DNA of 45,524 nt, taken from NCBI RefSeq assembly GCF_000003815.2, contig NC_049992.1, positions 4,533,578 to 4,579,101 on the forward strand. The letters run 5' to 3'. Position 1 is the first letter of the stretch, and every line of letters begins with the position of its first letter. This document shows positions 1 through 11,119 of the stretch, one piece after another. The DNA is from Branchiostoma floridae (taxonomy: Eukaryota; Chordata; Leptocardii; Amphioxiformes; Branchiostomatidae). The notes under the pieces are model-generated. The model made no database searches, was not told where the DNA came from, and saw only the letters and a list, made by a program, of their open reading frames with translations. The translations under genes and the position numbers were made by a program.

Positions 1-243
1 TCAGGAGGCCATCATGACCCGCCGGATTATCCGAACACAGGATTACCCCGTGGACTTTTCTTGTACGGAGCCGGAGATAAGCGCATTGTCGTAGCATTCT
101 ACACTGTTTACGATCTCACACGGACCATCATTCACCCAATGGACATGTTTTGGGAGTTGTTGCTGTCTGCCTGGCGTTTTATCTTCCGTTGTACTGTCAT
201 ACTTTTCTACTTGACTCTACCAGTTGAAGTTCCCCTTGCCACC

Positions 244-417
244 ATGCTAAAACTTCAAGCACAAGAAGGGCCGCTCATGATCGATGTATTTCCAACCAGG
301 AGACGGGCGTTTCAAATCAAGGCTACTGAACTAGACTCGACAAAATTTATGAAAAAAATATCGGATGTCACAGGAATGCCGAAGACTTCGTTCAAAATAT
401 TCACGGCCGGCAAAAAG
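244..417 (+). CDS. First coding exon, possible ubiquitin-like-fold protein (partial)
   Basis: An ATG in a strong Kozak context (GCCACCATG) opens a 58-codon exon ending at a consensus donor, AAG|GTACGT, in phase 0. The segment from about residue 26 to 58 (an alternating helix-like stretch with KKISDVTGMP, then FKIFTAGKK) resembles the helix-turn-strand part of ubiquitin-like domains, where a KKI..xTGxP pattern precedes a hydrophobic strand and a GK turn. The frame is open upstream to position 61, but the Kozak match favours the start at 244. The next exon was not found and may lie in or beyond the N gap at 976. The gene identity is not recognised, and the fold assignment rests on pattern only. 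Confidence 0.35.
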
Positions 418-499
418 GTACGTTTGCTGTTTACTGTTAATTTTCGTTGTAATGTGAATGAAATATAATTCGAGAAGATGGAGTGAGAAAACCCTAATT

Positions 500-720
500 T
501 GGATGTGTGATATTTCGATATATATACGATGACATAAGGTAGCATCAAAACTGGCCAAGGAGTTAAGTCTGCCAAGGGGTGTACCTGCGTGGCAAATGCA
601 CGCCCTTTTTGCAGGCTAAACTCACTGGACAGTTTTGATACTATATTATGCCACCGTAGGATCTGCTTGGAGATTACGATATTACTGAGATCGGGTGAGG
701 GTCTGGTATCCAGGCTAGCC
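500..720. repeat. Interspersed repeat, also present at 3300-3450
   Basis: The stretch around 526-600 (CATAAGGTAGCATCA, then AGTTAAGTCTGCCAAGG) aligns directly with 3380-3445. The stretch around 645-685 (ATCTGCTTGGAGATTA) is the reverse complement of 3360-3375. The two arms therefore face each other here as a small composite of a dispersed element. No coding function is seen, and the short frames across it are by-products. Confidence 0.5.
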
Positions 721-975
721 GTGTTATATAGCTCCCGAGTTGTCTTCTGTCCTCAACAGTATTTATCTAAGCACAAAGAGGGCAATTAATACGCAATAAT
801 AAGGGTGGATGCCAGGCTATGGTTTCTTGAGAAACAAATGAGAAAATGGTTTGTCCCACTCCGAGAGTTGACACACTAGCCGCGCGCTGAGCTTTTCAGC
901 CCTCGTCTAATGGACGGGCGATACCAGACCGGCGGGGGGTTACCGCAGGGGGTAAGATTTTCTTATGGGGCATGT

Positions 976-1792
976 NNNNNNNNNNNNNNNNNNNNNNNNN
1001 NNNNNNNNNNNNNNNNNNNNNNNNNNNNNNNNNNNNNNNNNNNNNNNNNNNNNNNNNNNNNNNNNNNNNNNNNNNNNNNNNNNNNNNNNNNNNNNNNNNN
1101 NNNNNNNNNNNNNNNNNNNNNNNNNNNNNNNNNNNNNNNNNNNNNNNNNNNNNNNNNNNNNNNNNNNNNNNNNNNNNNNNNNNNNNNNNNNNNNNNNNNN
1201 NNNNNNNNNNNNNNNNNNNNNNNNNNNNNNNNNNNNNNNNNNNNNNNNNNNNNNNNNNNNNNNNNNNNNNNNNNNNNNNNNNNNNNNNNNNNNNNNNNNN
1301 NNNNNNNNNNNNNNNNNNNNNNNNNNNNNNNNNNNNNNNNNNNNNNNNNNNNNNNNNNNNNNNNNNNNNNNNNNNNNNNNNNNNNNNNNNNNNNNNNNNN
1401 NNNNNNNNNNNNNNNNNNNNNNNNNNNNNNNNNNNNNNNNNNNNNNNNNNNNNNNNNNNNNNNNNNNNNNNNNNNNNNNNNNNNNNNNNNNNNNNNNNNN
1501 NNNNNNNNNNNNNNNNNNNNNNNNNNNNNNNNNNNNNNNNNNNNNNNNNNNNNNNNNNNNNNNNNNNNNNNNNNNNNNNNNNNNNNNNNNNNNNNNNNNN
1601 NNNNNNNNNNNNNNNNNNNNNNNNNNNNNNNNNNNNNNNNNNNNNNNNNNNNNNNNNNNNNNNNNNNNNNNNNNNNNNNNNNNNNNNNNNNNNNNNNNNN
1701 NNNNNNNNNNNNNNNNNNNNNNNNNNNNNNNNNNNNNNNNNNNNNNNNNNNNNNNNNNNNNNNNNNNNNNNNNNNNNNNNNNNNNNNNNNNN
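976..1792. other. Assembly gap (817 N)
   Basis: This is a run of N only. The size may be an estimate. It could hide exons of the 244-417 gene or the missing 3' exons of gene C. Confidence 0.99.
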
Positions 1793-2690
1793 AAATCTAC
1801 AAAATCTTCATTCTAAAATTCTGAGTTTTCTCATGACAGATTTTTGAATACATTATCGGTGTCAACTTGACAGATTTTCGTGCCCCGGGTATTCTAAGTA
1901 TGCACATAACGAATAAATGAGATTCGTTGTATGCAGAATTCCGGCACCCCTTTATTGTCTTATATTTTATTTATTTATTCAAGGTATTATTGTGTTAGAT
2001 TTTACACAAATCTAAAAATTTGGTTACGATTATCGGGAAACGAAAGAACACTTTCAGAAGACACATAAAACTTTTGAACGTTGGATTTCTGTAGCACTGT
2101 TACCAACCTGCAAGCTATGCCTGGATACTATTTCACTTCATTTCTATATGAACGTTTTTCAGGTTCGTCATCCTTGTCAGGGAGGATCTAGAAGTAGGAC
2201 CACAGCGACCAAACCAACATTCAAGGTATTCAGAGCTTCTTACAATTTCATGCATGTACAGCTCACAGTTGTCTTGTGAGACAACCTACCACAGACTAGT
2301 CAGAGAGGCCAGCAATCAGCGACCCAGTACAAAAAGAAATGGCCAGCAAAAATGCCAATAAAGGCCATAGAGAGACTGCTATGGAGGCTAGAGTCAACAT
2401 CCTACCTATTTTTACAACAGTGACTGACCAAACCGTGATGAGGGATGCTTCACAAATAGTTTGACCAAAAACTGATCGAAAGTAACCAGTCAGTAATAAG
2501 ATAGTACCAATAAACAACGAGCAGCGCCTGGCTTTGTTTAGAAACGAACGCAGTAGATCTAATCCTTCGGCTTGACATAATTTATCATAGAGAACATGCC
2601 GTAGAGCCCAACTTCTTCTGACGGTGCTGGGGCATTCCAGAACGACCTACAGTGCCCCCGTAGCAGATCGATAGTTGACGATAATTTCCT
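1793..2690. other. No gene seen
   Basis: AT-rich sequence without a convincing exon. The longest frame (2296-2517, minus) is 73 codons, has no recognisable motif and has no supporting splice context. No EGF or lectin-like exon of gene C was recognised on the minus strand. Confidence 0.6.
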
Positions 2691-2694
2691 TTGT

Positions 2695-3300
2695 TGCAGT
2701 GAAGTGTACTCTCCAAGTAGAGGTTAGGCTTGTATTGTCACAACACAGTAAAACATAGAAAGCCCGATAGAAACGACTAAAAAATCATAAAAAAAAAAAA
2801 AACAGCCGGTTTTGGGGTGATGTTTAGGCTGATTTTTCTCACTATCTTCTCCTATTCCCGTAGATTTTGCCACACGTTTACCGGGTTTTCAGGTGCATCT
2901 AGGCGGGATAGCACTAGTGTCGAGGTTGGCACCGTAAGTTTCCCCGGATATTTACCGGCGTGTACACGGCACCCCGTCCTGTCTGTACACTGTCCCCGTG
3001 GAGACCCGGGTTGGGTTACCGCAGAACCACAGGGGACCGAGAGCTAACCACATCGTGAAATCCTCATTACTACAGCCCGCACTGACACCTCCCAATCAGT
3101 CAATTATTCAGGCTTTATTTTTGTACACATGTACAATTGACTAGACTGACTGACTGACAATTGTTAACCATTAACCCCTATTGATTTTTAATCAATACAA
3201 GACGCATTACAAAATAGAAAGCCCCATAACAACGACTAAAAAACTAAAAAAAAAAAAAACAACCGGAGCCTAACCTCTGCTTAGAGAGTAGTGAAGTGCG
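2695..3300. repeat. Repeat composite with A-tract pair and inverted ends
   Basis: Two direct copies of an about 60-bp block containing GAAAGCCC, CGACTAAAAAA, a 14-A run and a CCGG lie at 2750-2812 and 3208-3270. The outer ends are inverted: 2698-2730 (AGTAGAGGTTAGGCT) matches the reverse complement of 3265-3300 (AGCAGAGGTTAGGCT). This looks like a dispersed element with terminal inverted repeats or two nested copies. No protein is recognisable inside. Confidence 0.5.
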
Positions 3301-3450
3301 GATACCCTGGTGTTGGCGCGTGCTGTCACGCCCAGCATGCCAGAACGATAGACAGCGCTAATCTCCAAGCAGATCTTATGGGGGCATAAGATAGCATCAT
3401 AAGGCTGGGGAAGAAGTTTAGTCGGCAGAGGAGTTTCATTGGCCACCGCG
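3300..3450. repeat. Second copy of the 500-720 repeat
   Basis: It contains TAATCTCCAAGCAGAT and GCATAAGATAGCATCA, the same building blocks as at 500-720. It directly abuts the truncated 5' side of the LINE fragment that follows. Confidence 0.5.
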
Positions 3451-3466
3451 AAGTTCAAAAACCCAA

Positions 3467-4424
3467 GTGAATACGATCAGTAAAGATGCCAAGTGGCAAA
3501 CAGATGTCATAAAGACGGTTATTCCAAGTAAAGTAGTCACTATCCGCCCTAGAGATAAGCCCTGGATGACATGTGAGATCAGGCGCTTACTCAGGAGAAA
3601 GAGGCGGCTCTACGGACGGTACAAAAAAACAAATAACTCTAGTTTATTTTGTGCATTTAAACGAGTTAGAAATAATTGTATAGATTTAATTAGAAAAGCG
3701 AAGAGAAATCATCGGCATAGCCTCTGTCTTGACCTTGCCAATCCAACTTCTAACCCCAAGAAATGGTGGTCAGTTTCCAGGGAAATCTTTCTTGGCAAGG
3801 CGGACCGGGTTCTGCCCTCTTTACTTGAGAATGGAAATGTTATGACAGACGACAAGGCCAAGGCCGATATTCTTAACAACTACTTTGCATCTCAAACGTA
3901 CCTGAATACCGATGGCGCCTCTTTCCCAAACTTTGTACCCAGAACAGAACTAGCTCTTAATTCAATTAATTGTTGCCCCGCAAATGTCTACAGTGTACTG
4001 TCAAACCTCAATATAAACAAGGCCACAGGGCCTGATGGACTAAGTAATAGGCTTCTGAAGTGTATAGCACCTTCAATAGCACAACCACTGTCGCATTTGT
4101 TTAATGTTTCATTAGAATATGGCTGTTTTCCGTCAATTTGGAAATTTTCAAATGTTGTCCCTGTGTATAAAAAAGGGTGATAAGCAGGCCAAAGAAAACT
4201 ATAGGCCTATTTCACTCCTGTGCTGTGTGTCCAAAGTGTTTGAACGGATAGTTTATGCCCCATTATCTGCGTACTTACATGGCAACAACCTGCTAACCGA
4301 TCGAAATTCTGGATTTACCCCCGGAGACTCAACAGTTAATTCATTGACACACCTTGTTCATAAGCTGCACAAAGCAGTAGACCAAGGTTTGAAGTACGCA
4401 CCGTTTCTGGACATATCAAAAGCT
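3467..4424 (+). pseudogene. LINE reverse transcriptase fragment, frameshifted (Jockey/CR1-like)
   Basis: The frame covers the linker between endonuclease and reverse transcriptase (RPRDKPWMT, then a basic RRLLRRKRRLYGRYKK-type segment) and the first RT motifs: NKATGPDGL, FKFSNVVPVYKKG-like, ENYRPISLL and FLDISKA. No ATG opens it and the endonuclease is absent, so it is 5'-truncated. The frame breaks at 4175-4180, just after an A-run, where the reading shifts by one base. It then runs into the N gap at 4425. Its last 60 bases match the first 60 of the minus-strand LINE at 10790-9156, so the two are copies of one family. It lies downstream of gene C, where that gene's next exons would be expected. 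Confidence 0.85.
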
Positions 4425-4579
4425 NNNNNNNNNNNNNNNNNNNNNNNNNNNNNNNNNNNNNNNNNNNNNNNNNNNNNNNNNNNNNNNNNNNNNNNNNNNN
4501 NNNNNNNNNNNNNNNNNNNNNNNNNNNNNNNNNNNNNNNNNNNNNNNNNNNNNNNNNNNNNNNNNNNNNNNNNNNNNNN
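4425..4579. other. Assembly gap (155 N)
   Basis: Run of N inside or at the end of the LINE fragment. The sequence after the gap no longer resembles the LINE. Confidence 0.99.
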
Positions 4580-4679
4580 AATGCTACCCAGTGGTGGGGA
4601 CAGACAAAACCCAGACAACAGAAAGTAATTACAAAAACAGAGGTAATTAAGAGGTAATTTAGAAGCCAGAAGTACCTAC

Positions 4680-4902
4680 CTGTGGTTGTCAGAGGGATGA
4701 GAGCAATCGGTGTGGACTCGATGCTGGTATGGCGATCAGTCGACGTCTGTTTCAGTTCCAATCCAGATGGGGTAGGGGGCAAAGTCGAGTAGCCAACGGT
4801 TGAGCTGTTCTCCTGGTAGAAAGATGTCCACCACGGAGTGCTCATGTTCACCAGATTATCCCACACTGCCATGTTGCCATAAACCCTTAAACCATTGACT
4901 TC
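4680..4902 (-). CDS. Gene C stalk exon (STPWW type)
   Basis: The acceptor TATTTGCAG precedes GAAGTCAATGG, and the donor is ACCACAG|GTAGGT. The 74-codon exon is Thr/Ser/Pro-rich with STPWWTS, NSS and a final IPLTTTG. This matches the start and end signatures of the stalk exons of A and B (STPWWTT and TTLLSVG). In gene C there is one stalk unit only. Confidence 0.7.
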
Positions 4903-7506
4903 CTGCAAATACATTGGCGGCAAAGGTAAATCTACGTAGAGCTGTAAAATTAATGCATTTAAGTTTGCGGGGATTTATTTTGGAGGTAGCAAGAAAAAGG
5001 ACTTTTCGCGGTGGATTTAAGTTCGCGGTTGCACCATGCACTGTAGTCTCTTACTGCCGTGGAAAAATTTTCGCGGCGGTTTAAGTTTGTCGTGAATTAG
5101 CAACGTGAAGACCGCGAATAAAAAAAAACACAGCGAACATTTTTGCATTTACAGTACCTTTTCCATGACCAAGTTTTACAGTATTTATTCACTATAACCA
5201 TCACGCTATATCCATCATGCATTTTAGGGTATCAAAGTTTCTCTAGCACAGTTGCATTTCACCCAGTGTTAAACTTTTGAAGGAAATGTACTCATGTATT
5301 TTAGTGAACTGGGATCAATGTTTATGGATCAAAGATTTTATACGCTGTAACTGTTGGCGATTTTCATGTGATATCTAAGAAAAAAAGTCATAATTGACAA
5401 GCCGAGAATCAATAAAGCTGAATCATCATATAGTATTGTGTGTGAGTTAAAAGAAACTAAAAATAACTACTTTTGCTTGATTTTTGAACCAGGTAATTAA
5501 CAGAATTATGCCATGCCATTAAATTGTGTGCGAGGAAAGAGAAAAAATATGGGCCACCCTAAATCTACTGTACTTTGAAAGAAGAAGAAGAAAGATGAAA
5601 AACACACCAGCAAAAACAATATTACATGAATTTCCCTATTGAGGAATCAAAGCTTACCTCACTTCCGGGTACGAACATGAAATGAGTTGCTAGAATTGTG
5701 ATGGAAATCGATGCTATCACCAAGATCCCGCAACCCAGAGCAAGGCAGCAAGCGTGCTTGTAATTGTAGCTCGACTTTAGCCAATTCCAAAGGTCAGTAA
5801 CCCGCCCTAAAATATGAATTTCAAAATATTACCGTAATAAATATTTCAACCATACATTGTACCTTTTTTTCTCAACAGTTTTGTAAATAATAACATCTTG
5901 TATAATAATTCTAGAAAATGTTAATCTACTTTAACCACAAAACCATACAGCCTAGGATGACAAAATATAGAATTATTATAGCACTTAAATGTATTGTTTA
6001 GTGAGTGAGATCCATACTTAGTCAGTAACTCACCCTAAGATATTATTAACTCTTTTAGCCATACATTTTTTTCTATTAATGATAACAATATGTAGAATGA
6101 TTAGAGGTTGTAAAATAATGCTAGGAAATGTTTATGTACTAATCACAAGACTACCTGTAGTGTTATAGCCTTGGATGACTTGAATGTTCTGTTTCGATCT
6201 TTGACTTTCTATGGTGTTTTTTTTTAATGTCTTGCAGGCATTTTATTTTATATCGACAATCAATCAATCAATCAACCAACTAATATCACTTTAATTCAAA
6301 CTGAATTGCCCAAGGCCAGTCGACCTTCGCAGCTCTTTCTAGAGGTGCAGGGGGCCATGGGAACACAAGTAGTAAATAAACATATGATATAATTTGCGAC
6401 ATCAAATTTTAATATCATGATGCTGAACCATTTATAGAGATTTGTTCTCATTTCATTTTTGGAATGAACAAAATTGATTGGCGTGGCTTAAATTGGACAA
6501 CTTTAGTGACACAATAAATAAGTAATAATTGAAGAATCACCAAAAGCTTATTAATAAGAGAACCTTGCCACTTTATCTCAGTCAGCAATATCAATAAATG
6601 GCAGACGCTTCTTTCATAATATTAGGCTAAGAGTTAATTCAATTGTAGGATGTTGGTTCCATTATATGAATCATGACATTTTGCAAGCAAGCAAGAAATC
6701 AATTGTTTGGCAGAAAAGAAAAAAAAGGTGACTTCAATATGAAATATAAGTGGTCATGATCCAATGAATAAACATCTTGGAGTCAAAGCCAATTTTCCCC
6801 CTCAGACCCCTCTTGGCCCTCACTTAATCTTGTTCTCTTGCTGAATTTTTGCTATGTATCAAAAAATAAATAAAAATAGGTGTGACCTTATAATATACAG
6901 TCACTTACCTTTCCAAACTTTGCCATGGATTATGTGCTACGTGTGTAAAGCTTGGGTTTGAGTAACAATTCGACTTACCTTTGGCTCTGTGAGCAAAGCT
7001 TACATCTTCCGGCTTTTTGTATTCGTAGGGACCCTCAGTATCTTCAGATTCCTGCCCCACGTAGGCCAGTACATGGTCCCCCACGTGTAGATAGGTAGGT
7101 TCAACCGGGGCTGCCTCCTGGTACTCGTAGGTTTGGTTCCCGGAAGAAGAACCATACGGGCCTTCAGCTGTTTCTGTTTTCAAAAATGTCTGGTCATAGG
7201 TGTACTTTCTGCGAGTGGCAGCTTTGCCCTTGCCTTTCTTGTCTTTGTCTTTTTTTGTAGGTACGGAGGGCACTTTTTCCTTTACTTGTTGTTTTTTTCT
7301 GCCCTGCAATGGCGCTTTCGTGTATACATTGGGCTCTGCGCGCTGCCGTCCCGAGTTTAGGTTGGAGAAATTTGGGTCTTCTTCTTTCGCATCCTCTTCA
7401 TCTGAGCTCAACTTTGCGCCATCCTCCGTTTCTTTGAGCTCTTTTCCTGCCAATACTGCTGTGACGTGTGAGGCTGGGGTGTTGCGCCGAAGGGCGGTTG
7501 TACCGG
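4680..7506 (-). CDS. Gene C: third receptor-family paralog (partial; exons 6979-7506, 5658-5806, 4680-4902)
   Basis: Three minus-strand exons have compatible phases (enter in phase 1; junctions in phase 1 then 0; exit in phase 1) and consensus splice sites. They encode a charged cytoplasmic segment, a membrane-spanning segment (ALGCGILVIASISITILA) and a Thr/Ser/Pro stalk with STPWWTSFYQENSS. These are the same order and stalk signature as genes A and B ([10 protein letters not shown]). The cytoplasmic part lacks PPPLPARKP repeats but keeps a VGDHVLAYVG motif like the [11 protein letters not shown] motif of gene A. The exit phase 1 would suit an EGF exon beginning D-I/V-N-E-C, yet none is visible between 4680 and 1. 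A LINE fragment and an N gap lie there. The first exon with an ATG was not resolved. It is either a truncated gene or one continuing in gaps or outside the window. Confidence 0.65.
4942..5156. repeat. MITE, CTGTAAA...TTTACAGTA family (copy 1)
   Basis: The left end CTGTAAAATTAATGCATTTAAG and right end TTTGCATTTACAGTA are inverted. The interior repeats TTCGCGG-type words on both strands, giving a strongly self-complementary element of about 215 bp. It is related to the copies at 12461-12678 and 12231. It sits in the gene C intron next to the stalk exon acceptor. Confidence 0.75.
5157..5657. other. Gene C intron sequence
   Basis: AT-rich intron between the transmembrane and stalk exons. No other feature was recognised. 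Confidence 0.5.
5658..5806 (-). CDS. Gene C transmembrane exon
   Basis: The acceptor ATATTTTAG|GGCGGG and donor AGTGAG|GTAAGC bound a 149-nt exon. It encodes a short juxtamembrane stretch with W-N-W, a Cys pair (HACC) and one hydrophobic span. The layout (W-N motif, basic/Cys region, then a span rich in V, I, A and T) mirrors the transmembrane exons at 29190-29336 and 42485-42669. Confidence 0.7.
5807..6978. other. Gene C intron sequence with a repeat tail
   Basis: Long AT-rich intron. Around 6255-6360 a short CAAT-type run (ATCAATCAATCAATCAAC) precedes GCCCAAGGCCAGTCGACC, resembling the 3' end of a dispersed retroelement. No exon was recognised. Confidence 0.45.
6979..7506 (-). CDS. Gene C cytoplasmic exon
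   Basis: Open for 528 nt between the acceptor TTTTTCAATATAG and the donor GCCAAAG|GTAAGT. The product is highly charged: an acidic stretch (SSDEEDAKEEDP), a Lys-rich stretch (KKDKDKKGKGK), then Tyr-rich segments with GPYGSSSG, TYEYQEA, EGPYEYKKPEDV and the VGDHVLAYVG motif. No ATG lies in the frame near its start, so an upstream exon ending in phase 1 is required. Confidence 0.6.
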
Positions 7507-7580
7507 CTATATTGAAAAAGATGGAAAATAGCAATATTATCAGGGATTGTTGTTCAACAGAGCAGAGTAAATCTCCTCAC

Positions 7581-7740
7581 CTAAAGCTAAACCTACATGG
7601 AGGATAACTGTGGAGCGAGACCTTGCTGAGAAGGGATGCACCTGGGAGGGGGTGTAGCGGACAGTAGCGGACACAGCAGTGTGGAGATCAATGACAGCCC
7701 GCCTCAGTATAGAGTTGTTTATTGATTGCTGTTTCAACAA
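7581..7740 (-). other. Possible upstream exon of gene C (unproven)
   Basis: An open stretch ends at a donor (GCTTTAG|GTGAGG) in phase 1, which fits the next exon. It has no in-frame ATG and an in-frame stop just upstream of 7740. If real, it would start at an internal acceptor such as the one after CCCCCTCCCAG near 7650. Phase agreement alone occurs by chance one time in three. Confidence 0.25.
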
Positions 7741-7755
7741 CCTCTAAATACATCG

Positions 7756-7773
7756 CAGCGCCCTAAGGCGCTG
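7756..7773. repeat. Perfect 7-bp hairpin, possible retroelement 3' end
   Basis: CAGCGCC, a CTAA loop and GGCGCTG form a perfect stem. On the minus strand it is followed by TGCGATGTATTT and, within 40 bases, CAATAAA-like words. This resembles 3' ends of non-LTR retrotransposons. No attached ORF was identified. Confidence 0.35.
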
Positions 7774-9155
7774 AAATGCGTACTTAGGCCTAACAGTTAC
7801 AAACATTTACACATACATTAAAAACTTAACATGGTAATGCAATTAAACTAACATTTTAAAGGCTTACAATCAGTATTAACCAAAACTGATATGCGGCGAA
7901 GATGATTATGATGAAACCTACTTTAGTCTTAAGAAATTGGAATACGAGACATTTCTGACAAACATTCCAGAAGTTCAGTTTGTCTGGGTTGTCAAATTTT
8001 ACAGAGGTTTTTTTAAAAACCTAATATCCTAGTTACACATAGCCGAACATGGCCCCAAACACTAGCCAACAAAGGTCTGAAGTACTAGTAGATACAACTC
8101 TAACTGAGTGATAGTTCTGGTTCTCGTGTAATACAGCAGGCACATCCTAACTAAATAGCTTCAAGCAACATTTGCAGCCAGGTTTGCAAAGGTTGGGAGT
8201 TCATTCAATGTAATATGAGCATCTGCTGCCGCCCAGGCTAGTGTACATGTAAACATATATATCTATACCAGCCAATGACAAATACTAATAGCACTTAAGC
8301 TACCTACCATGGGCATGCATATGCTTGCTTGCTTCATTTATCACCAAGTAAAGAGCATTGTGCTGTGTTTTTGTTTGTTTGCCAGATGCCTATACTGTGA
8401 TTTCAGATAGTAAGTGGAAGAAAAGATTAAAATGTTTGGTAGAAATAAGATAAACACAAAAATACCTTTGGTTTTATCCATGCCAGCAGTCAACACATCC
8501 AGTCAAGTCAGAGAGGGAGTGTCACAAAATGACGATCGCTCCTGCTATGAACTGAAGCTACACAATTTGAGCGCTGAGAACCAAATCAAAAGAGTGTTTA
8601 TGAACGCCAGACATGCAGCTGGTGAACAATATTCAAAGGCAGTTCAATCTTTACAACCGGGTAAAAAACGAACCTTTATTTTTGGACATTTTGAGTGAAA
8701 TCCAACAATCCTCTAGAATGAACTGGCAGAAAATGTGAAGGCAAGTCAATAAGATCTGCGACCAGACTGCGTCATAAACAAAACACGTGATGAGATGAAA
8801 CGTCTACCCACGCAGCTTCGTATTATTCAAACTATAACCAGACCAATATACCAAGAAAATATAAAGAGAAATGGTTCCCCATATAAGGGAATACATAGAG
8901 CTTCACTCAAAACATAACCATACTGATGACATGTGATAACATGCAAATGCTCGCCAGACCAATCTTGAATAGTCGTGAATACGTAGCAGGATCATGCAAA
9001 TCGAATTCTGGGAGAAAGACTGGCACAGCGCTCCTTTCTGCACATGCGTAGGTGATAGGACCTTGGCATTTCTGAGGCCATAGGGGCAGTGGGTTTATTT
9101 TGTTATCCACCGTGTATCCAATATTTCCATTTATGTAATTTTGATTATGCTCTCG
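7774..9155. other. No gene supported
   Basis: A 94-codon plus frame at 8414-8698 and short minus frames near 8907-9110 exist, but they show no domain, no Kozak or splice support and no repeat relation. The 8930-9110 interval looks like repeat debris. Nothing here can be assigned. Confidence 0.55.
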
Positions 9156-10790
9156 AGTTTTTATTTTATTTTATTTTATTTTATTCACATGTATTTTGAG
9201 AGTATGAGGCAGAAAGCATAAATTGCTTATATTAAGCCTTCTACTCAAGAAAAATACGCATAAAACAGGAATAGTAAACCACATACATAAATGAGTAAAA
9301 AATGGATAACAGAAAAGTAAATTTAGACAAGACAAGTTGGTGCTGAATCGATTAGGAAAACTTGCCTGTACAATGGATATAAGTATTGACAAGATCAAAA
9401 ATGTTACAGTTCTGTTGATGTGAAAAAGACGTTGATCCTGATAACAGTAAAGAACATAAAGTAGTGTCGCTGAAGTGATAATATTTAATTGTTTCACAAT
9501 GATAGCCGCATTTACATGTAGGATAATCAATACAATGGTGTTGAAATAGATGGTAGTTTAACTGACTGAAGTTTAAACGGAGTGAGATGAGATGAACTGC
9601 GAAACGACCTTGGCCATGAGAGAAATGGGAGATTTTGTCGGCTTGTTGAATAGTGAGTCCAGCTCTTTTTTGAAAATGTTGATCGTGAGGAGGGCTTTAA
9701 CATTCGTAGGCAGTTCATTCCACAAGTGAACAGTTGAGGGTAGGAAGGATCTTTTATACTTTTCAGTTTTACAGGCAATGGAAGTAAGGTTTTGGTTTGC
9801 GCGAAGGTTGTAAGGGACCGTATCGCAGATACGTGGCGGGATAATGTTATATAAGTACAGTGGTGCGAGGCTATTCATAATTTTCCAAAATTGAATCAAC
9901 AAATCAGTTTTTTTCCTTCTGTCCGCTAGTGTGTCCCATGCAACCTCGGCTAACAAGCTCTCATGTTTAGTGCCTCTCATGGCTCCGGTACAAACTCGTG
10001 CCACGGCCATCTGGACAGACTCAAGAAGATCACAATCTTTGCCGAGAAGGCCACACCAAACAATGTCAGCATATTCAAGTAATGGACGAATCATAGTGAT
10101 ATACAGAGTTTCTAATGTTCCCCGAGGGACATAATATGATATCCTCTTCAGAAGATTGATTCGCTTCATTGCCTTGGTAATCAATGTAGACACGTGATAT
10201 GACCAGGACAAGTCACGTTTCAAGTATAAGCCCAAATGCTTGTGAGAGTCAACTTCCTTAAGCACAACTCCTTTAAACACTAATGGTGGGTGATTGACTT
10301 TGACCCTTTTCATGGAGAATGTCATTTGTTAAGTTTTAAGGGGATTAAAAGTTACCAACCACTGGTCCGACCATTCACCCACCATTCTAAGGTCATGGTT
10401 CAACCTATTTGCTGAGACAAGCGGATCCAAGACTTCTTCCACAAGAGACGTGTCATCAGCAAAAAGGTTGGCATCAGTTTGCAAGTTGTCCACTAGATCA
10501 TTAATAAAAACAAGGAAAAGGAGTGGGCCCAGAAGCGCCTCCTGTGGGACACCTGCGTCAATCGGTAACCAGCCGGAACATGCCCCATTAATGACAACTC
10601 TCTGCTTCCGATTTGTGAGATAAGATTGTATCCATTGAAGAAGTGAACCAGATATTCCTAGTTGGCTTAATTTAAAAAAGAGACCATCGTGCCATACTTT
10701 ATCAAAAGCTTTTGATATGTCCAGGAAAACGGTGCGTACTTCAAGACCTTGGTCTAATGTTTTGTGCAGCTTTCGAGTTATATTATGCTT
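9156..10790 (-). pseudogene. 5'-truncated LINE with reverse transcriptase C-terminal half
   Basis: Read on the minus strand, the element starts inside RT motif 3 (FLDISKAFDKVWHDGL) and continues through AGVPQEALLGPLLF, the catalytic FADDTSL (about 10455-10475) and the thumb region (HKHLGLYLKRDLSW). Its Cys-poor tail ends in HLWNELP and an FKKELDSLF-type end at 9573. An in-frame TAA at about 10331-10333 splits it. VPQE replaces the usual VPQG. The 3' end has an ATAAAATAAAATAAAA run at 9160-9184. It belongs to the same family as the plus copy at 3467-4424. It is inactive. Confidence 0.85.
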
Positions 10791-10799
10791 AATGCTGTA

Positions 10800-10995
10800 T
10801 AATTGATTTGTTTTATTTTACCATTGTCAGCTAAGTTGTGTTAATTTTCGTTAGTTCTTGTTATATTGCCATTTATTCTATTGATATCGTGATTGCTTGA
10901 TATTATGTTGTATGTATGTTGGTCGGCCCCCAGGGATTTTTTAAAACAGCAACAATGGCGACATGTAGCCCTGGTAAAATGAAAATAAACAAACT
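10800..10995 (+). repeat. LINE-like 3' tail on the plus strand
   Basis: TTGGTCGGCCCCCAGGG, an AACAGCAAC segment and CCCTGGTAAAATGAAAATAAAC form the short imperfect inverted block and AATAAA-like tail often seen at Jockey/CR1 3' ends. No ORF is attached, so it is a severely 5'-truncated copy. Confidence 0.45.
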
Positions 10996-11119
10996 GTGTC
11001 TTGAGTACAGTATGGGAAGGCGGTACCCATCCCTGTCAACAATTTCCCCATTTATATTCTTAAACCCTCGTCGCGATGCCTCACCACGTAACACAAATAA
11101 AGTACATCATAATAGCATA

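Noticed and set aside
8414-8698. 94-codon plus frame
   Set aside because: No domain, no Kozak context, no splice partners and no similarity to anything else in the window.
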